Positions 26,256 to 35,923 of a stretch of 64,000 bases of DNA are shown piece by piece (the stretch's first letter is position 1; every line of letters begins with the position of its first letter). This stretch comes from JACJVV01 sp964581515 (GTDB lineage Archaea > Nanobdellota > Nanobdellia > Woesearchaeales > JACJVV01), in the NCBI GenBank assembly GCA_964581515.1, contig CAZOOV010000013.1, positions 11,852 to 75,851 on the forward strand, in the 5' to 3' direction. The position numbers were made by a program, and so were the translations under genes. The notes beneath the pieces were generated by a model. The model saw only the letters and a list, made by a program, of their open reading frames with translations. It was not told the DNA's origin and did not search any database.

Positions 26256-27653
26256 ATGAAAATACTGTTAATTAATTCAATCTATACCTCGAAGATTCCA
26301 TGGTTAGTAAGAGGCATGGTTCCTCTATTGCCTAATCTAGGATTGTCATATGTTGCAGCTAATCTTGAACGTGCAGGATATAAAGTTAAGATAATTGATG
26401 GTTATAGTCTGAGTTTAAGAAAAGGTTATACTTATTCTGATTTTAAAAAAGAGATTCTTAAATTTAATCCTGATGTTGTTGGATTTACATCTGTAACACC
26501 TAGAATCCAGGATTTTAGGAAGGCTGTTAAATTTGTAAAAAATACATTACCTAATGCAATTACAGTGACTGGTGGACCTCACATAACTGCAGTGCCTTCT
26601 GATTTGATGACTGATTATGGGATTTATGGAGAAGGTGAAGAAACTTTTTTAGAAATGGTTAGGGCGCTTGAAAAGAAAAAGGATCTGAAATCTATACCTG
26701 GTTTAATTTATCGTGATAATGATGGCAAGGTTAAGTTTCAACGTAGGGTTTACATAAAAAATATTGATGATTTACCAATGCCTGCATGGCATTTACTTCC
26801 AATTAAGATTTACAAGCCAAGTTCAGTGAATTATAGAAAACTTCCTGCTTTGGCAATGATTACATCAAGAGGGTGCCCATATGCTTGTATATATTGCCAT
26901 AAACCTATTTTTGGAAATGTATTTAGGGCACATTCTCCAGAGAGAGTGATTGCTGAGATGAAGCATTTGAAAAAGCATTATGGCATTAAAGATATTACAA
27001 TATATGATGATACTTTTAGTCTTGATAGAGAAAGATTAGTCAAGATACTTAATATGATGATTAAAGAGAAGATTAATCTTCTTTGGAATTGTACTACTAG
27101 AGTTGATAGAGTTGATCTGGAACTTCTTAAATTGATGAAAAAGGCCGGATGTTACGCTATAGGTTATGGTGTTGAGTCTGGAAGTGAAAGAATAGTAAAA
27201 ATGATTAAGAAAGGCGTAACAAAGGAACAAGTCAGGAAGGCTGTTAAATATACAAAAATGGCAGGAATAGAAATGAGGCTATTTTTCATGGTTGGATTTC
27301 CAACTGAGACTAAAAAAGATATCTTAAAGACACTTAAGTTTGCAAAAGAACTTGATGCTGGAGTTGCTCAGATTATGCTTGTTAGTCCATTTCCTGGGAC
27401 TGAATTAGCAAAATTATGTAGTAAAAAAGGAGATGTAGATGGTGATTGGGGGAATTTTATGGCATATAGTAATAAGACTGCTCCATTTGTTCCAGACACT
27501 ATGACTGAGAAAGAGTTTTTAAAATTATATACAAAATTGTATAGATCATATTATTTAAGGCCGAAAATGTTCATAAGAGAAATATTAAACATTCGTAGTT
27601 TCAGTGACTTTAAGAGAAAAGTCATAGGGACATTATATGCATATGCAAAATAA
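26256..27653 (+). CDS. B12-binding-domain radical SAM protein
   Basis: 465 aa. Residues 1-130 are a cobalamin-binding-like Rossmann domain (NLGLSYVAANLERAG, GGPHITAVP). The radical SAM core binds its 4Fe-4S cluster through C207-x3-C211-x2-C214 (RGCPYACIYC). A further GVESGSERIVKMIKKG segment near 306-321 is typical of this class. The DxHxxG cobalamin motif is not evident, so B12 may not be bound. Substrate unknown; the nearby methyltransferases and glycan genes suggest sugar or lipid modification. A TATA-like CATTTAAAAC near 26219-26228 lies about 30 bp upstream. Confidence 0.85.
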   Translation: MKILLINSIYTSKIPWLVRGMVPLLPNLGLSYVAANLERAGYKVKIIDGYSLSLRKGYTYSDFKKEILKFNPDVVGFTSVTPRIQDFRKAVKFVKNTLPNAITVTGGPHITAVPSDLMTDYGIYGEGEETFLEMVRALEKKKDLKSIPGLIYRDNDGKVKFQRRVYIKNIDDLPMPAWHLLPIKIYKPSSVNYRKLPALAMITSRGCPYACIYCHKPIFGNVFRAHSPERVIAEMKHLKKHYGIKDITIYDDTFSLDRERLVKILNMMIKEKINLLWNCTTRVDRVDLELLKLMKKAGCYAIGYGVESGSERIVKMIKKGVTKEQVRKAVKYTKMAGIEMRLFFMVGFPTETKKDILKTLKFAKELDAGVAQIMLVSPFPGTELAKLCSKKGDVDGDWGNFMAYSNKTAPFVPDTMTEKEFLKLYTKLYRSYYLRPKMFIREILNIRSFSDFKRKVIGTLYAYAK

Positions 27654-27721
27654 ATGGAAGAGAAATAGAAAAACTTATTAAGAAAATGTTTTTTATCAAA
27701 AAGAAGATTAAGGAAAAGAAA

Positions 27722-28360
27722 ATGAATCCTGAAGAGAAAAAAAAAGCAATTAAGAAAGTAAAATTCTGGTGGCATACTATCGATTTTGGAGATGAAATAT
27801 TCTCTCCTGGTTTAATGGGCACTGATGCACATAATGTATTAGCATCTTCAATTCCAGATAATCTTAAAGGCAAAACAGTTCTTGATATTGGAACAAGGGA
27901 TGGCTACTATGCATTTGAGTGTGAAAAAAGAGGCGCTAAAGAAATATTAGCTACTGATATTACAACTAAAACTGGATTTTCTACAGCGAAGGATATATTA
28001 AATTCAAAAGTAAGATTTGAACAGATTGATATATATGATTTACCTGATGATAAATATGATGTGGTATTGTTCCTTGGAGTCTTATATCATTTAAAATATC
28101 CGTTAAAGGCATTGGAATTGCTGTATTCCATTACAAATGAGCTTCTTATTTTAGAAAGTCATATCATAAACACAAATCTTGATGAGCCTATGATGAAGTT
28201 CTATCCTGGAGATGATCTAAATAATGATTCTTCTAATTGGTGGGGTCCAAATCCTAAATGCATTATTGAGATGCTGAAAGTGGCAGGATTCAAGAAAGCT
28301 GAGATCCATAGTGGTGGAACTGAGACGGATGATAGAGTAATCATTAAAGCGTATAAGTGA
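27722..28360 (+). CDS. CmoB/DUF1698-like SAM-dependent methyltransferase
   Basis: 212 aa from ATG 27722 (an in-frame ATG at 27686 adds 12 Lys-rich residues). Conserved features of the CmoB-like group: WWHTIDFGDEIFSPG near 15-29, LDIGTRDGYYAFE near 53-65, FLGVLYHLKYPLKALE near 117-132 and YPGDDLNNDSSNWWGPN near 159-175. CmoB itself acts on tRNA wobble uridine, but stand-alone homologues often sit in sugar clusters as methyltransferases. Context favours glycan modification. Confidence 0.75.
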   Translation: MNPEEKKKAIKKVKFWWHTIDFGDEIFSPGLMGTDAHNVLASSIPDNLKGKTVLDIGTRDGYYAFECEKRGAKEILATDITTKTGFSTAKDILNSKVRFEQIDIYDLPDDKYDVVLFLGVLYHLKYPLKALELLYSITNELLILESHIINTNLDEPMMKFYPGDDLNNDSSNWWGPNPKCIIEMLKVAGFKKAEIHSGGTETDDRVIIKAYK

Positions 28361-28389
28361 ATTAGATTGTAGTTCTATAATTTTTGTAT

Positions 28390-29625
28390 TTACTTATCTT
28401 GTGATATTATTGCAAGCCTTAAATTTCTTTCAACAAATTCTGTAACTACGATGTCAGGTTTTTCTTTTGCTATCAAATCTTCATCGAATTTGTAATCCCA
28501 TATATATATGCTTTCTTCAAAATGTTCAGAGAGATAAGGGATCATGACATTCATAAAAGAGTCCTTAAAGAATATTGCTTTAGGCAGACTTGAATCATTA
28601 ATAGTACCCATACTTGAAGAACCATAAATGCTGTAGTATTCATATTCTATGTGGGTGGCTTTTTGTTCATCTTTGGGAATCATGGATATTCTATTAACAT
28701 CTATAAAATCACTGCTAGAGAGCATTACAGCTAAATCCCCTCCCTTTCCATCAACTGTTGTTATATTATATCCTAATAAATCTAATGCTTTTATATCAGA
28801 GAAGTTAGGAGAGTTTTCTAAAATTGCAGTCATTATTGCTTGATATGATATGAATGCACCATAAGCATTCCAATGTGTATCAGTCTTTTCATATAATCGG
28901 ATACTTTCATTCTTTTTTTGCTTTAATAATGCTGTTCTAAGATCTACAATAGTGATATTTGTATTAGTATTTAGGAAGTTCACTAATTTGTCTAATTCAG
29001 ATCTGTTTTTAGCTTGTTGATATTTTTTTGGAAGATATTCAGGATATATACTTGCTTTATCAGGGGAAATAACAAGCAGATACTTAATTCCTTTTGAAGC
29101 AAGCATATCATGTCTTTCTTGAAGTATTTTTGCAGCATGTTTTAATTCTTCTTGTGTTAGAGGATTGTAATTCATCAAATAATTCAAATTATCACCATAT
29201 TCTCCTAGAAAAAACCATCCATCATCGCCTATGATTACTTTTGAATTTCCGGATATACCCATAGTATTCAGTTTGATATAATTGTTATATCTAACCATTA
29301 TATTCCTAAATCCAAAGTTTTCGTTGAAATATGATTCATAATTGTTCTTATAATCCTTAAGTTCTTTATAGAGCCCAGGTAAATGCCTGATATCCTTCAT
29401 TGAAATATTTAAATTAGGTCTTTTTGCGAGAATTCTCTTTTCGTCTGATGAAGTTACTTCAATATTAAGAATATTTAGTATAAGCGGCATGCTTATCAAT
29501 ATAATGAAAATGATAATTAAAATGAAATTATATCTTTTTTCGTTCATCTGTTTTAGTCTTTTTAGAATACTATCTTTTAAATGAGAGGTTGCATTATTTT
29601 TTCTCTTAATTTTTTCTTTAGTCAT
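28390..29625 (-). CDS. AlgX/AlgJ-like SGNH-type O-acetyltransferase, membrane anchored
   Basis: 411 aa. One membrane helix at about 33-54 after a basic N-terminus, then an extracytoplasmic domain of the AlgX/AlgJ family: GDDGWFFLGE near 139-148, DTHWNAYGAF near 248-257 (catalytic Asp/His) and KDSF near 353-356 containing a conserved Ser. Paired with the AlgI-like MBOAT just upstream in the same operon (41-bp gap). In bacteria such pairs O-acetylate exported polysaccharides; here that would be an archaeal surface glycan. Confidence 0.85.
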   Translation of the reverse strand: MTKEKIKRKNNATSHLKDSILKRLKQMNEKRYNFILIIIFIILISMPLILNILNIEVTSSDEKRILAKRPNLNISMKDIRHLPGLYKELKDYKNNYESYFNENFGFRNIMVRYNNYIKLNTMGISGNSKVIIGDDGWFFLGEYGDNLNYLMNYNPLTQEELKHAAKILQERHDMLASKGIKYLLVISPDKASIYPEYLPKKYQQAKNRSELDKLVNFLNTNTNITIVDLRTALLKQKKNESIRLYEKTDTHWNAYGAFISYQAIMTAILENSPNFSDIKALDLLGYNITTVDGKGGDLAVMLSSSDFIDVNRISMIPKDEQKATHIEYEYYSIYGSSSMGTINDSSLPKAIFFKDSFMNVMIPYLSEHFEESIYIWDYKFDEDLIAKEKPDIVVTEFVERNLRLAIISQDK

Positions 29626-29666
29626 TTTGTTTATTTTATTAAGTTTGTTTATCTTTTTAATTAAAT

Positions 29667-31136
29667 TTAAAATCTGAAATAAATAAATGGATTATATGTT
29701 CCACTTGCTAATTGCATTGCTGAATATATTAGGATTGCAATTAAAATTATGATAGATATTATTGCGATTATGCTTGAGATGATTTTACGTTTACTCTTGC
29801 TCTTAATATTCACTTTCTTATTAATACTGCTTGTGCTTAAATACCTTGAAATGAAAGGTACTATTGGTGTAAAGCCTATTAAGCCAATTATCAAAGTTAT
29901 AATCACTTCGATGTTGATATAAAATGAAGCATAATAAGTGATTCCTGTGCCTGTACCAAGGCCAATCATAGCTTTCAAAAAGATAATTGCTTGACTTAAG
30001 TTATCAGCTCTGAATAATACCCAACCTATGATTACGACAAGCATTGTATATAGATGTTGAAATATTATATTTATATTGTCTAAGAATCTGCCGAATCTTG
30101 TTCTTTCAATTGCCAGGAACACTCCATGGAATAATCCCCATATCACAAAATTCCATGTGGCTCCATGCCATAAACCGCATAGGAAGAATACTAAGATTAG
30201 GTTAAAATATACTCTTGATGGTTTACATCTGTTTCCCCCTAATGGGATGTATAGGTAATCTTTGAACCAGTTAGATAAGGATATATGCCATCTTTTCCAA
30301 AATTCTCTTATGGATCTTGATATATATGGATAATTAAAATTCTCTAAGAAGTGGAAACCAAACATTTTACCTAATCCAATTGCCATATCAGAATACCCTG
30401 AAAAATCAAAGAAAATTTGGATAGTATAGCATATAATGCCGAGCCATGCAAGTGATAATGTGATTTCTGAACCAGGTATTGCAAATATCTTATCAACTAC
30501 AGAACCCATCAGATTCGCAATTAAAACTTTTTTTCCAAGCCCAAATATGAATCTTTTTATTCCTAAAGCAAAACTATCTAAGTCAGTAAATCTATTGTTG
30601 ATTTGTTTTGCAATATCATGATACCTGACAATAGGTCCTGCAATTAATTGAGGAAATAATGCTATATATAAAGCGACATTAAAGATGTTCTTTTGTGCAA
30701 CAGTCTTTCTTCGAAAGACATCTATAATATAAGACATTGCTTGGAATGTGAAGAATGATATTCCTATTGGAAGATGAATTCTTGAGACTTCTAATCCAGC
30801 AATATTAACAAATTCCAGCAAGAAATTTATATTCTCGACTATGAAATTAAAATATTTGAAGAAGCCAATCAATGAAAGATTGGCAATTATTGCCAATATA
30901 AGGAAGATTTTTGCTTTATTCTTTTCTTTTTTGTAGTATTCAATCAATATCCCAAAGAAATAATTCATAATAATTGATGTTATTATTATTAATGTATATA
31001 CTCCTTCACCCCAAGCATAAAAAAATATGCTTGCTATTAAAAGAATAAGATTCTTAATTTTCTTATTGGATAAAAAGTAAACTAAGAGAACTACCGGTAA
31101 AAATAAGAATATAAATAAAGGGCTACTAAAAATCAT
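29667..31136 (-). CDS. MBOAT-family acyltransferase (AlgI-like)
   Basis: 489 aa polytopic membrane protein, the usual AlgI length. Conserved features: FSSPLFIFLFLP at the N-terminus, SYIIDVFRRK near 135-144, IREFWKRWHISLSNWFKDYLYIPLGG near 277-302 and GLWHGATWNFVIWG with the catalytic His near 322. It would pass acetyl groups from cytoplasmic acetyl-CoA across the membrane for the AlgX-like partner. A TATA-like AAATATAAACA (minus, about 31154-31164) precedes the start. Confidence 0.92.
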   Translation of the reverse strand: MIFSSPLFIFLFLPVVLLVYFLSNKKIKNLILLIASIFFYAWGEGVYTLIIITSIIMNYFFGILIEYYKKEKNKAKIFLILAIIANLSLIGFFKYFNFIVENINFLLEFVNIAGLEVSRIHLPIGISFFTFQAMSYIIDVFRRKTVAQKNIFNVALYIALFPQLIAGPIVRYHDIAKQINNRFTDLDSFALGIKRFIFGLGKKVLIANLMGSVVDKIFAIPGSEITLSLAWLGIICYTIQIFFDFSGYSDMAIGLGKMFGFHFLENFNYPYISRSIREFWKRWHISLSNWFKDYLYIPLGGNRCKPSRVYFNLILVFFLCGLWHGATWNFVIWGLFHGVFLAIERTRFGRFLDNINIIFQHLYTMLVVIIGWVLFRADNLSQAIIFLKAMIGLGTGTGITYYASFYINIEVIITLIIGLIGFTPIVPFISRYLSTSSINKKVNIKSKSKRKIISSIIAIISIIILIAILIYSAMQLASGTYNPFIYFRF

Positions 31137-31373
31137 ATTTTCAGCTCATGATTGTTTATATTTCATCTAATCTTGATTCTACTGATGAAAGGAAAAACCT
31201 TTAAAAATTTTACTGATTTGATTATATTAATCCTGTCATTTAAATGTTAATATAGCTAAATAGCTAATATAGTTAATATAGTTAATTTATCATTTTATGC
31301 GAGAATAAGCACATATTTTAAATCGGTAAATGATAGAAAGCTTTATAATTCTATTACCTTCTCAAGTAGAATT
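31137..31373. promoter_or_regulatory. Divergent promoter region with TAATATAGT direct repeats
   Basis: TAATATAGC at 31248-31256 and TAATATAGT at 31265-31273 and 31274-31282, with a further TAATTT, form a short direct-repeat tract. A TATA element CTTTATAATT (31340-31349) lies about 29 bp before the ATG of the GT39-like gene, implying a very short leader. Confidence 0.5.
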
Positions 31374-33146
31374 ATGAAACTAAGCAAAGAAAGCAAAATC
31401 ATTATTTTTATGTTCATTCTGTTTTTTATAATAAGAGTTATAATATCATGTCATGGTTCCTTTATGCTTGTTGTAACTGATGAAGTTCATTATTCTCTTT
31501 TAGCTAAGAATATTGCTGATTTTGCAGATTTAAGCCTTTTTATTGAGTTTTCTTCAATTCCCCCTATGTATTCTTTAGTCATAGCTCCAGCTTATCTTAT
31601 TGATAATATGCATCTTACAGTAATTTTTGTCAAATTAATCAATGTAATATTGATGTTTTTAGGACTCTTTCCAATATATCTTATAGGTAAAGAGATCTTC
31701 AAAAAGAATAAGAAATATCTTGTATATGTGATGTTTCTGTTATTACTTATGCCTTTCTTTTTCTGGAACTTTACATTAATGTCAGAAAATCTATTTTTTT
31801 TATTTTTTCAATGGTGTATGTATTTCTTATATAAGTATTCTAATACATTTCGTCTAAGAAATTTAATCTTCTATTCTATCCTTATTGGTCTTTGTCTGTT
31901 GACCAAGGTATCAGGATTCTTATTATTGCCTTATTTTGCGATTGCTGCTTGCCTGCCAAGATTCTTGGAATCTGGCACTATCATGAAAAAGTTAAAAAGA
32001 TTACCTTCTCCTTTATTTATCACGCTTTTCATACCTTTATTAATGAGTTTCTTGTGGGTTTTGATCAAATCTTTTATTACAAATTCAACTCATTCAATGA
32101 TAGGGAATTTTTATCATGCATTCTTTTTTTCAGGTGCTTATGGTTCTTATGATTTTTCGTCTTTATTTTCATGGTTTGTAAAATATGCAGGATTTTACAT
32201 ACTTGAATTTGGAATATTATTATTAATTTTACCAGTTGTGCTTTTTATTCTTATCCTTATGAGGAAAGTAGAGGATAAGAAGATAATTAATCTATGCCTA
32301 TCTTCTATGATCTTGTTCGTTGGGTTTTTTATAGGAGTATGGCTTTCAATGGGTATCTTGCAGGCAAGACAAACAAGCAGATATACATTTCATATAGTTC
32401 CTTTCCTTATAATCCTTTCATTCTATCTATTATCGAATAAATCTTTATTGGCAAGGTCAAAAAAGATTCTTTTGTCCATTTCTTTTATCTCTTTATTTCT
32501 CATAACAGTTGATCTATTTTGGAAATTTGGTGAATGTGCAAATTTTGATAGCGTATACAAATGGTCATTGCTTTTTCTTGATCATTTTCCTATACTGAAA
32601 TCTCTTATGATAATCTATTTTTACATAATAATCATAATATTCTTCATAGTCCTATATTATCAGAAGATCATTAATCCTGCACTAATACTTGTTATATTGA
32701 TAGTGCCATTATTTCTTATTCAGAATTTTGTACCTTATTATATTTATTATAGGTCTGATTCAGTCCATAATTTTCATGCATATTCTGAAGAATTAATAGA
32801 TGTACATGAAAGTATGTCTGATAATTACTGCTTGTTTTTTCATGTTAATTGGATTCAATTGCCATATTATATGATCTGGAATAATATTTATGATATACCT
32901 ATTTACAATTATTTCTTTAATCTATATGATAGAAATATACCCTTAGGCAATCAGGAAGTTGATCCTTTAGAGCATAAGATGATTGTATTCTTGGATTCAA
33001 GCTTGAATCTTCAAGAGAATGTCAATACAACAATCTGCGGTGATAGACCAATCTATATTTACAGTTCTGATGAATATAATGCATCAATTTACCGTCAAGG
33101 TGCAAAGACCTTGTATTATTTAGAAAATAAATCTTTAACTGATTGA
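31374..33146 (+). CDS. GT39/ArnT-like polytopic glycosyltransferase
   Basis: 590 aa with about eleven predicted membrane helices in the first 460 residues, followed by a soluble C-terminal part. The first loop carries TDEVHYSLLAKNI near 35-47, the acidic DE-type motif of GT-C (PMT/ArnT/GT39) enzymes that use polyprenyl-phosphate sugars. It likely transfers a sugar to a glycan, lipid or protein on the outer face of the membrane. It is a single-gene unit in opposite orientation to its neighbours on both sides. Confidence 0.75.
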   Translation: MKLSKESKIIIFMFILFFIIRVIISCHGSFMLVVTDEVHYSLLAKNIADFADLSLFIEFSSIPPMYSLVIAPAYLIDNMHLTVIFVKLINVILMFLGLFPIYLIGKEIFKKNKKYLVYVMFLLLLMPFFFWNFTLMSENLFFLFFQWCMYFLYKYSNTFRLRNLIFYSILIGLCLLTKVSGFLLLPYFAIAACLPRFLESGTIMKKLKRLPSPLFITLFIPLLMSFLWVLIKSFITNSTHSMIGNFYHAFFFSGAYGSYDFSSLFSWFVKYAGFYILEFGILLLILPVVLFILILMRKVEDKKIINLCLSSMILFVGFFIGVWLSMGILQARQTSRYTFHIVPFLIILSFYLLSNKSLLARSKKILLSISFISLFLITVDLFWKFGECANFDSVYKWSLLFLDHFPILKSLMIIYFYIIIIIFFIVLYYQKIINPALILVILIVPLFLIQNFVPYYIYYRSDSVHNFHAYSEELIDVHESMSDNYCLFFHVNWIQLPYYMIWNNIYDIPIYNYFFNLYDRNIPLGNQEVDPLEHKMIVFLDSSLNLQENVNTTICGDRPIYIYSSDEYNASIYRQGAKTLYYLENKSLTD

Positions 33147-33204
33147 TTTTTGCTATCTATAATTATTTTCATAAAGATTAATATATTATTTAATGGTTGA
33201 TTTT

Positions 33205-34488
33205 TTATAATTTCTTATTAGATTTAATCTCTTCTATTCTTTGTTTCATTATTTGTCCAATATTCTCTGGACTGAGTTGTTTTTTTATGTCTCTTCGTGC
33301 ATTCTTTCCAATCTTTTTGGCTTCTTCCTTATTCTCAAATACATATCTCATTAATTCTGATACATGTTTAGTCTCAGGTTCAGCCCATACATTTCCTTTC
33401 TTATATGGTGGATAATCTTTTTTTAATTTTACGAGATCATACCTTACTGGGAAAGAATTGTTTTCGTTCATAAAGTCAGTATTGGAAGAATAATTTGTGG
33501 CAATTACTGGCTTACCAAAATACATAGCTTCAGCAATTGTTAAACCGAATCCTTCGCATCTATGCAAAGAGACATAGCAATCACAAATGCTAATCAAGCT
33601 GTATATCTCATCATCTAAAAGATATTTATCTATGATTCTTATTGGGTGATCTCCACATTCTTTTTTCATATTATTAAAATCTGTCTCATTTATACTTGCA
33701 TTTGAACATTTGATTATTAATAATATCTCTTCATTATCCTTAAAAGCTTCTTTAAAGGCTTTTATGAGTGTTAAAGGGTTTTTTCTTTCAAAAATGCTAT
33801 AAAAATCAAATATGAAAAGAAATACAAATTTATTTTCTGGGATCTTGAAATGATTTCTATCAAATTTTTTGCTTCGTTTAATCTTAATTGAGGGCCATAT
33901 GACTTTTACAGGTTTATCAGTGGCTTTTCTTATTGATTCTGCACAATAATTGCTTATAGTCCATATTTCATCTAGGTATTTGAAATTATCAAGCCATATA
34001 TCAGGAAATGTTGGAAGCTCCCATGCCCAATAGCCTATATTGTATTTGTCTTTAAAATAATCCTCTCCTTTATGTTCATAAAAAACAGGAACTTGTTCAG
34101 CATTGACTGCAATGATGTTTATAGGATAAGGATTTGATTCTTCATACAATTCTGAAAATGTATTATTTTCTTTTCTTTGAGGTGAGATTGTAAAATTATT
34201 AACTGTGAAAGGTATCTCTGCGGCTTTTGCATTCTTTGCTAAGCATCTACCCATCTCACCTACTCCACTCTCAGTGCTGAGATATCCTGCTACATTTATG
34301 CCAAATTCATGTTTTTGCTCATTAATATTTGATGGTTTTGCTTTGCTTATCTTTGCATGTATCTTATTATGTATTTTATTATTCAATCTTTTAAATAGAA
34401 CTATCGGTCCATGATGGATGAGAATTTTCATGCCTTTTCTTAATAATGTAAATAATCTAAATATATTATCTTTGTATCTCATTCTCAT
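33205..34488 (-). CDS. Family 4-like (GT-B) glycosyltransferase
   Basis: 427 aa. N-terminal half includes GVGEMGRCLAKNAKAAEIPF near 77-96 and GYWAWELPTFPDIW near 151-164; the C-terminal nucleotide-sugar domain includes SLHRCEGFGLTIAEAMYFGKPVIAT near 303-327 with the ExFGxxxxE motif. This GYWAWE...EGFG form is common in polysaccharide clusters. Overlaps the upstream GT8-like gene by 4 bp; last gene of the wzm-wzt operon. Confidence 0.88.
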   Translation of the reverse strand: MRMRYKDNIFRLFTLLRKGMKILIHHGPIVLFKRLNNKIHNKIHAKISKAKPSNINEQKHEFGINVAGYLSTESGVGEMGRCLAKNAKAAEIPFTVNNFTISPQRKENNTFSELYEESNPYPINIIAVNAEQVPVFYEHKGEDYFKDKYNIGYWAWELPTFPDIWLDNFKYLDEIWTISNYCAESIRKATDKPVKVIWPSIKIKRSKKFDRNHFKIPENKFVFLFIFDFYSIFERKNPLTLIKAFKEAFKDNEEILLIIKCSNASINETDFNNMKKECGDHPIRIIDKYLLDDEIYSLISICDCYVSLHRCEGFGLTIAEAMYFGKPVIATNYSSNTDFMNENNSFPVRYDLVKLKKDYPPYKKGNVWAEPETKHVSELMRYVFENKEEAKKIGKNARRDIKKQLSPENIGQIMKQRIEEIKSNKKL

Positions 34489-35861
34489 TTCCTTAGAAGG
34501 CTTCTTCTAGTGCTATGATATTTTTCTTTGGCTATAGCATAACCTTTTTCTCCAAGAATGTTTCTTGCTATCTTTCTTATACTATTATTATTTCTTATTC
34601 TTGTCAAATAAACATATATGCTTTCTTTTGTTTTAAGATTACTTTTTTTTCGTCTTTTCATCTGGTCTTTGTATAATCTATCGCAAAAATTATAATCTTC
34701 TTTGAATGCAATTTCTGCCCAAGTATTTAATATCTCATTATTGCTGTCTATATTAGCAAAATCTATTTGAAGATCGTTTCTCATCTTGTATATCTGATAC
34801 ATTAAATTTGTGATTTTCTTCTTTTTATTTACATATAGAGAAAGCCATCTATAGAAGCTGCCTTTATGTTTTGTTTCAAATGGGTTGCCGAATCTTCTTT
34901 TGTTATTCTGGTTATAATATACTTTTCTTATTATATTATTAATTCTAACACCATTATTAAATTCATCATATGCGTATTTAGCGTCTTTAAACTGATTTTC
35001 TTGCATAACTTTTTTTCTATATCCTTCAAAAAGTTCTTTGACAATATTATTGAATACGGATAATTTGAATCTATTCTGGAATTTTGAAATCTTATTTAGG
35101 TTGTCTAAAGGCATTCCACTAAAATGGAAGAATATGAGTGGTTTACCCTCTACATAATAATTTTTATTCTTTTTTATGAAATTGCTTCTTTCATGTAGAT
35201 TCCAATATGCAACGTTATGGCCTTTATCCCTCAATATGCATACCTTGTCAATCAGGCAAGGACAAAGATCCATCCATTTTTGGTCAGTGAATAAGCCTTT
35301 TTCTGGCATGTTGATACAGTATTTGTTCAGTCTTTCACCCCACCATCTTACTAATCTTAATGTGTCCTTATTATTTCTCATAGCAATAAAGCCAAGATTA
35401 TAACATCCTACTTGCATTATGCTTATTTCAGAAGGAAGTTTTCTATCGTCACCTATTGCTGATGTAAAATGAGGTGTCAATACTACATTATTTTCTTTAA
35501 GTTTTTTTAGTATCTTGTCAAATTTATTATATACGCATATATCTGGATCTAAGTATATAAGATGTTTTGGATTCTTCTTCTTCATCAAATATTCAAAAAA
35601 AAGAGGTTTAACTGCTGTATTAAGCTCTGTTATGTCGTATTTAAAAGTGAATTCTTTAATGTTTTTTATGTTAATCTTATTTAAGGTGATTATTTCAAAC
35701 TTTTCTTCTTCAAACTTAATGTGATCTTTTGGTTCGTCTACTAACAATATGATGAATTCAAAATTAGGATTATGTTTAATCAAGGAATTACCAAGAATTT
35801 TTGCATATTTTAGATAATTCAATGATACTATCGTGAAAACAATTGTTTTATTTTTTTCCAT
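34485..35861 (-). CDS. GT-A glycosyltransferase (GT8-like)
   Basis: 458 aa. Starts TIVSLNYLKYAKILGNSL near 10-27, typical of nucleotide-sugar transferases of the GT8-like group; DPDICVYN near 104-111 is the metal-binding DxD; GCYNLGFIAM near 152-161 and FTDQKWMDL near 192-200 are conserved in these enzymes. The last 150 residues are Lys/Arg-rich helical sequence that I cannot assign. It follows wzt by 62 bp and couples to the next GT, so it likely builds the exported glycan. Confidence 0.8.
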   Translation of the reverse strand: MEKNKTIVFTIVSLNYLKYAKILGNSLIKHNPNFEFIILLVDEPKDHIKFEEEKFEIITLNKINIKNIKEFTFKYDITELNTAVKPLFFEYLMKKKNPKHLIYLDPDICVYNKFDKILKKLKENNVVLTPHFTSAIGDDRKLPSEISIMQVGCYNLGFIAMRNNKDTLRLVRWWGERLNKYCINMPEKGLFTDQKWMDLCPCLIDKVCILRDKGHNVAYWNLHERSNFIKKNKNYYVEGKPLIFFHFSGMPLDNLNKISKFQNRFKLSVFNNIVKELFEGYRKKVMQENQFKDAKYAYDEFNNGVRINNIIRKVYYNQNNKRRFGNPFETKHKGSFYRWLSLYVNKKKKITNLMYQIYKMRNDLQIDFANIDSNNEILNTWAEIAFKEDYNFCDRLYKDQMKRRKKSNLKTKESIYVYLTRIRNNNSIRKIARNILGEKGYAIAKEKYHSTRRSLLRK

Positions 35862-35923
35862 TTTTATAATCTATCTTATTATATCTTATTAATTTATTAG
35901 TTAATCTTTGTGTGTCAATTATA

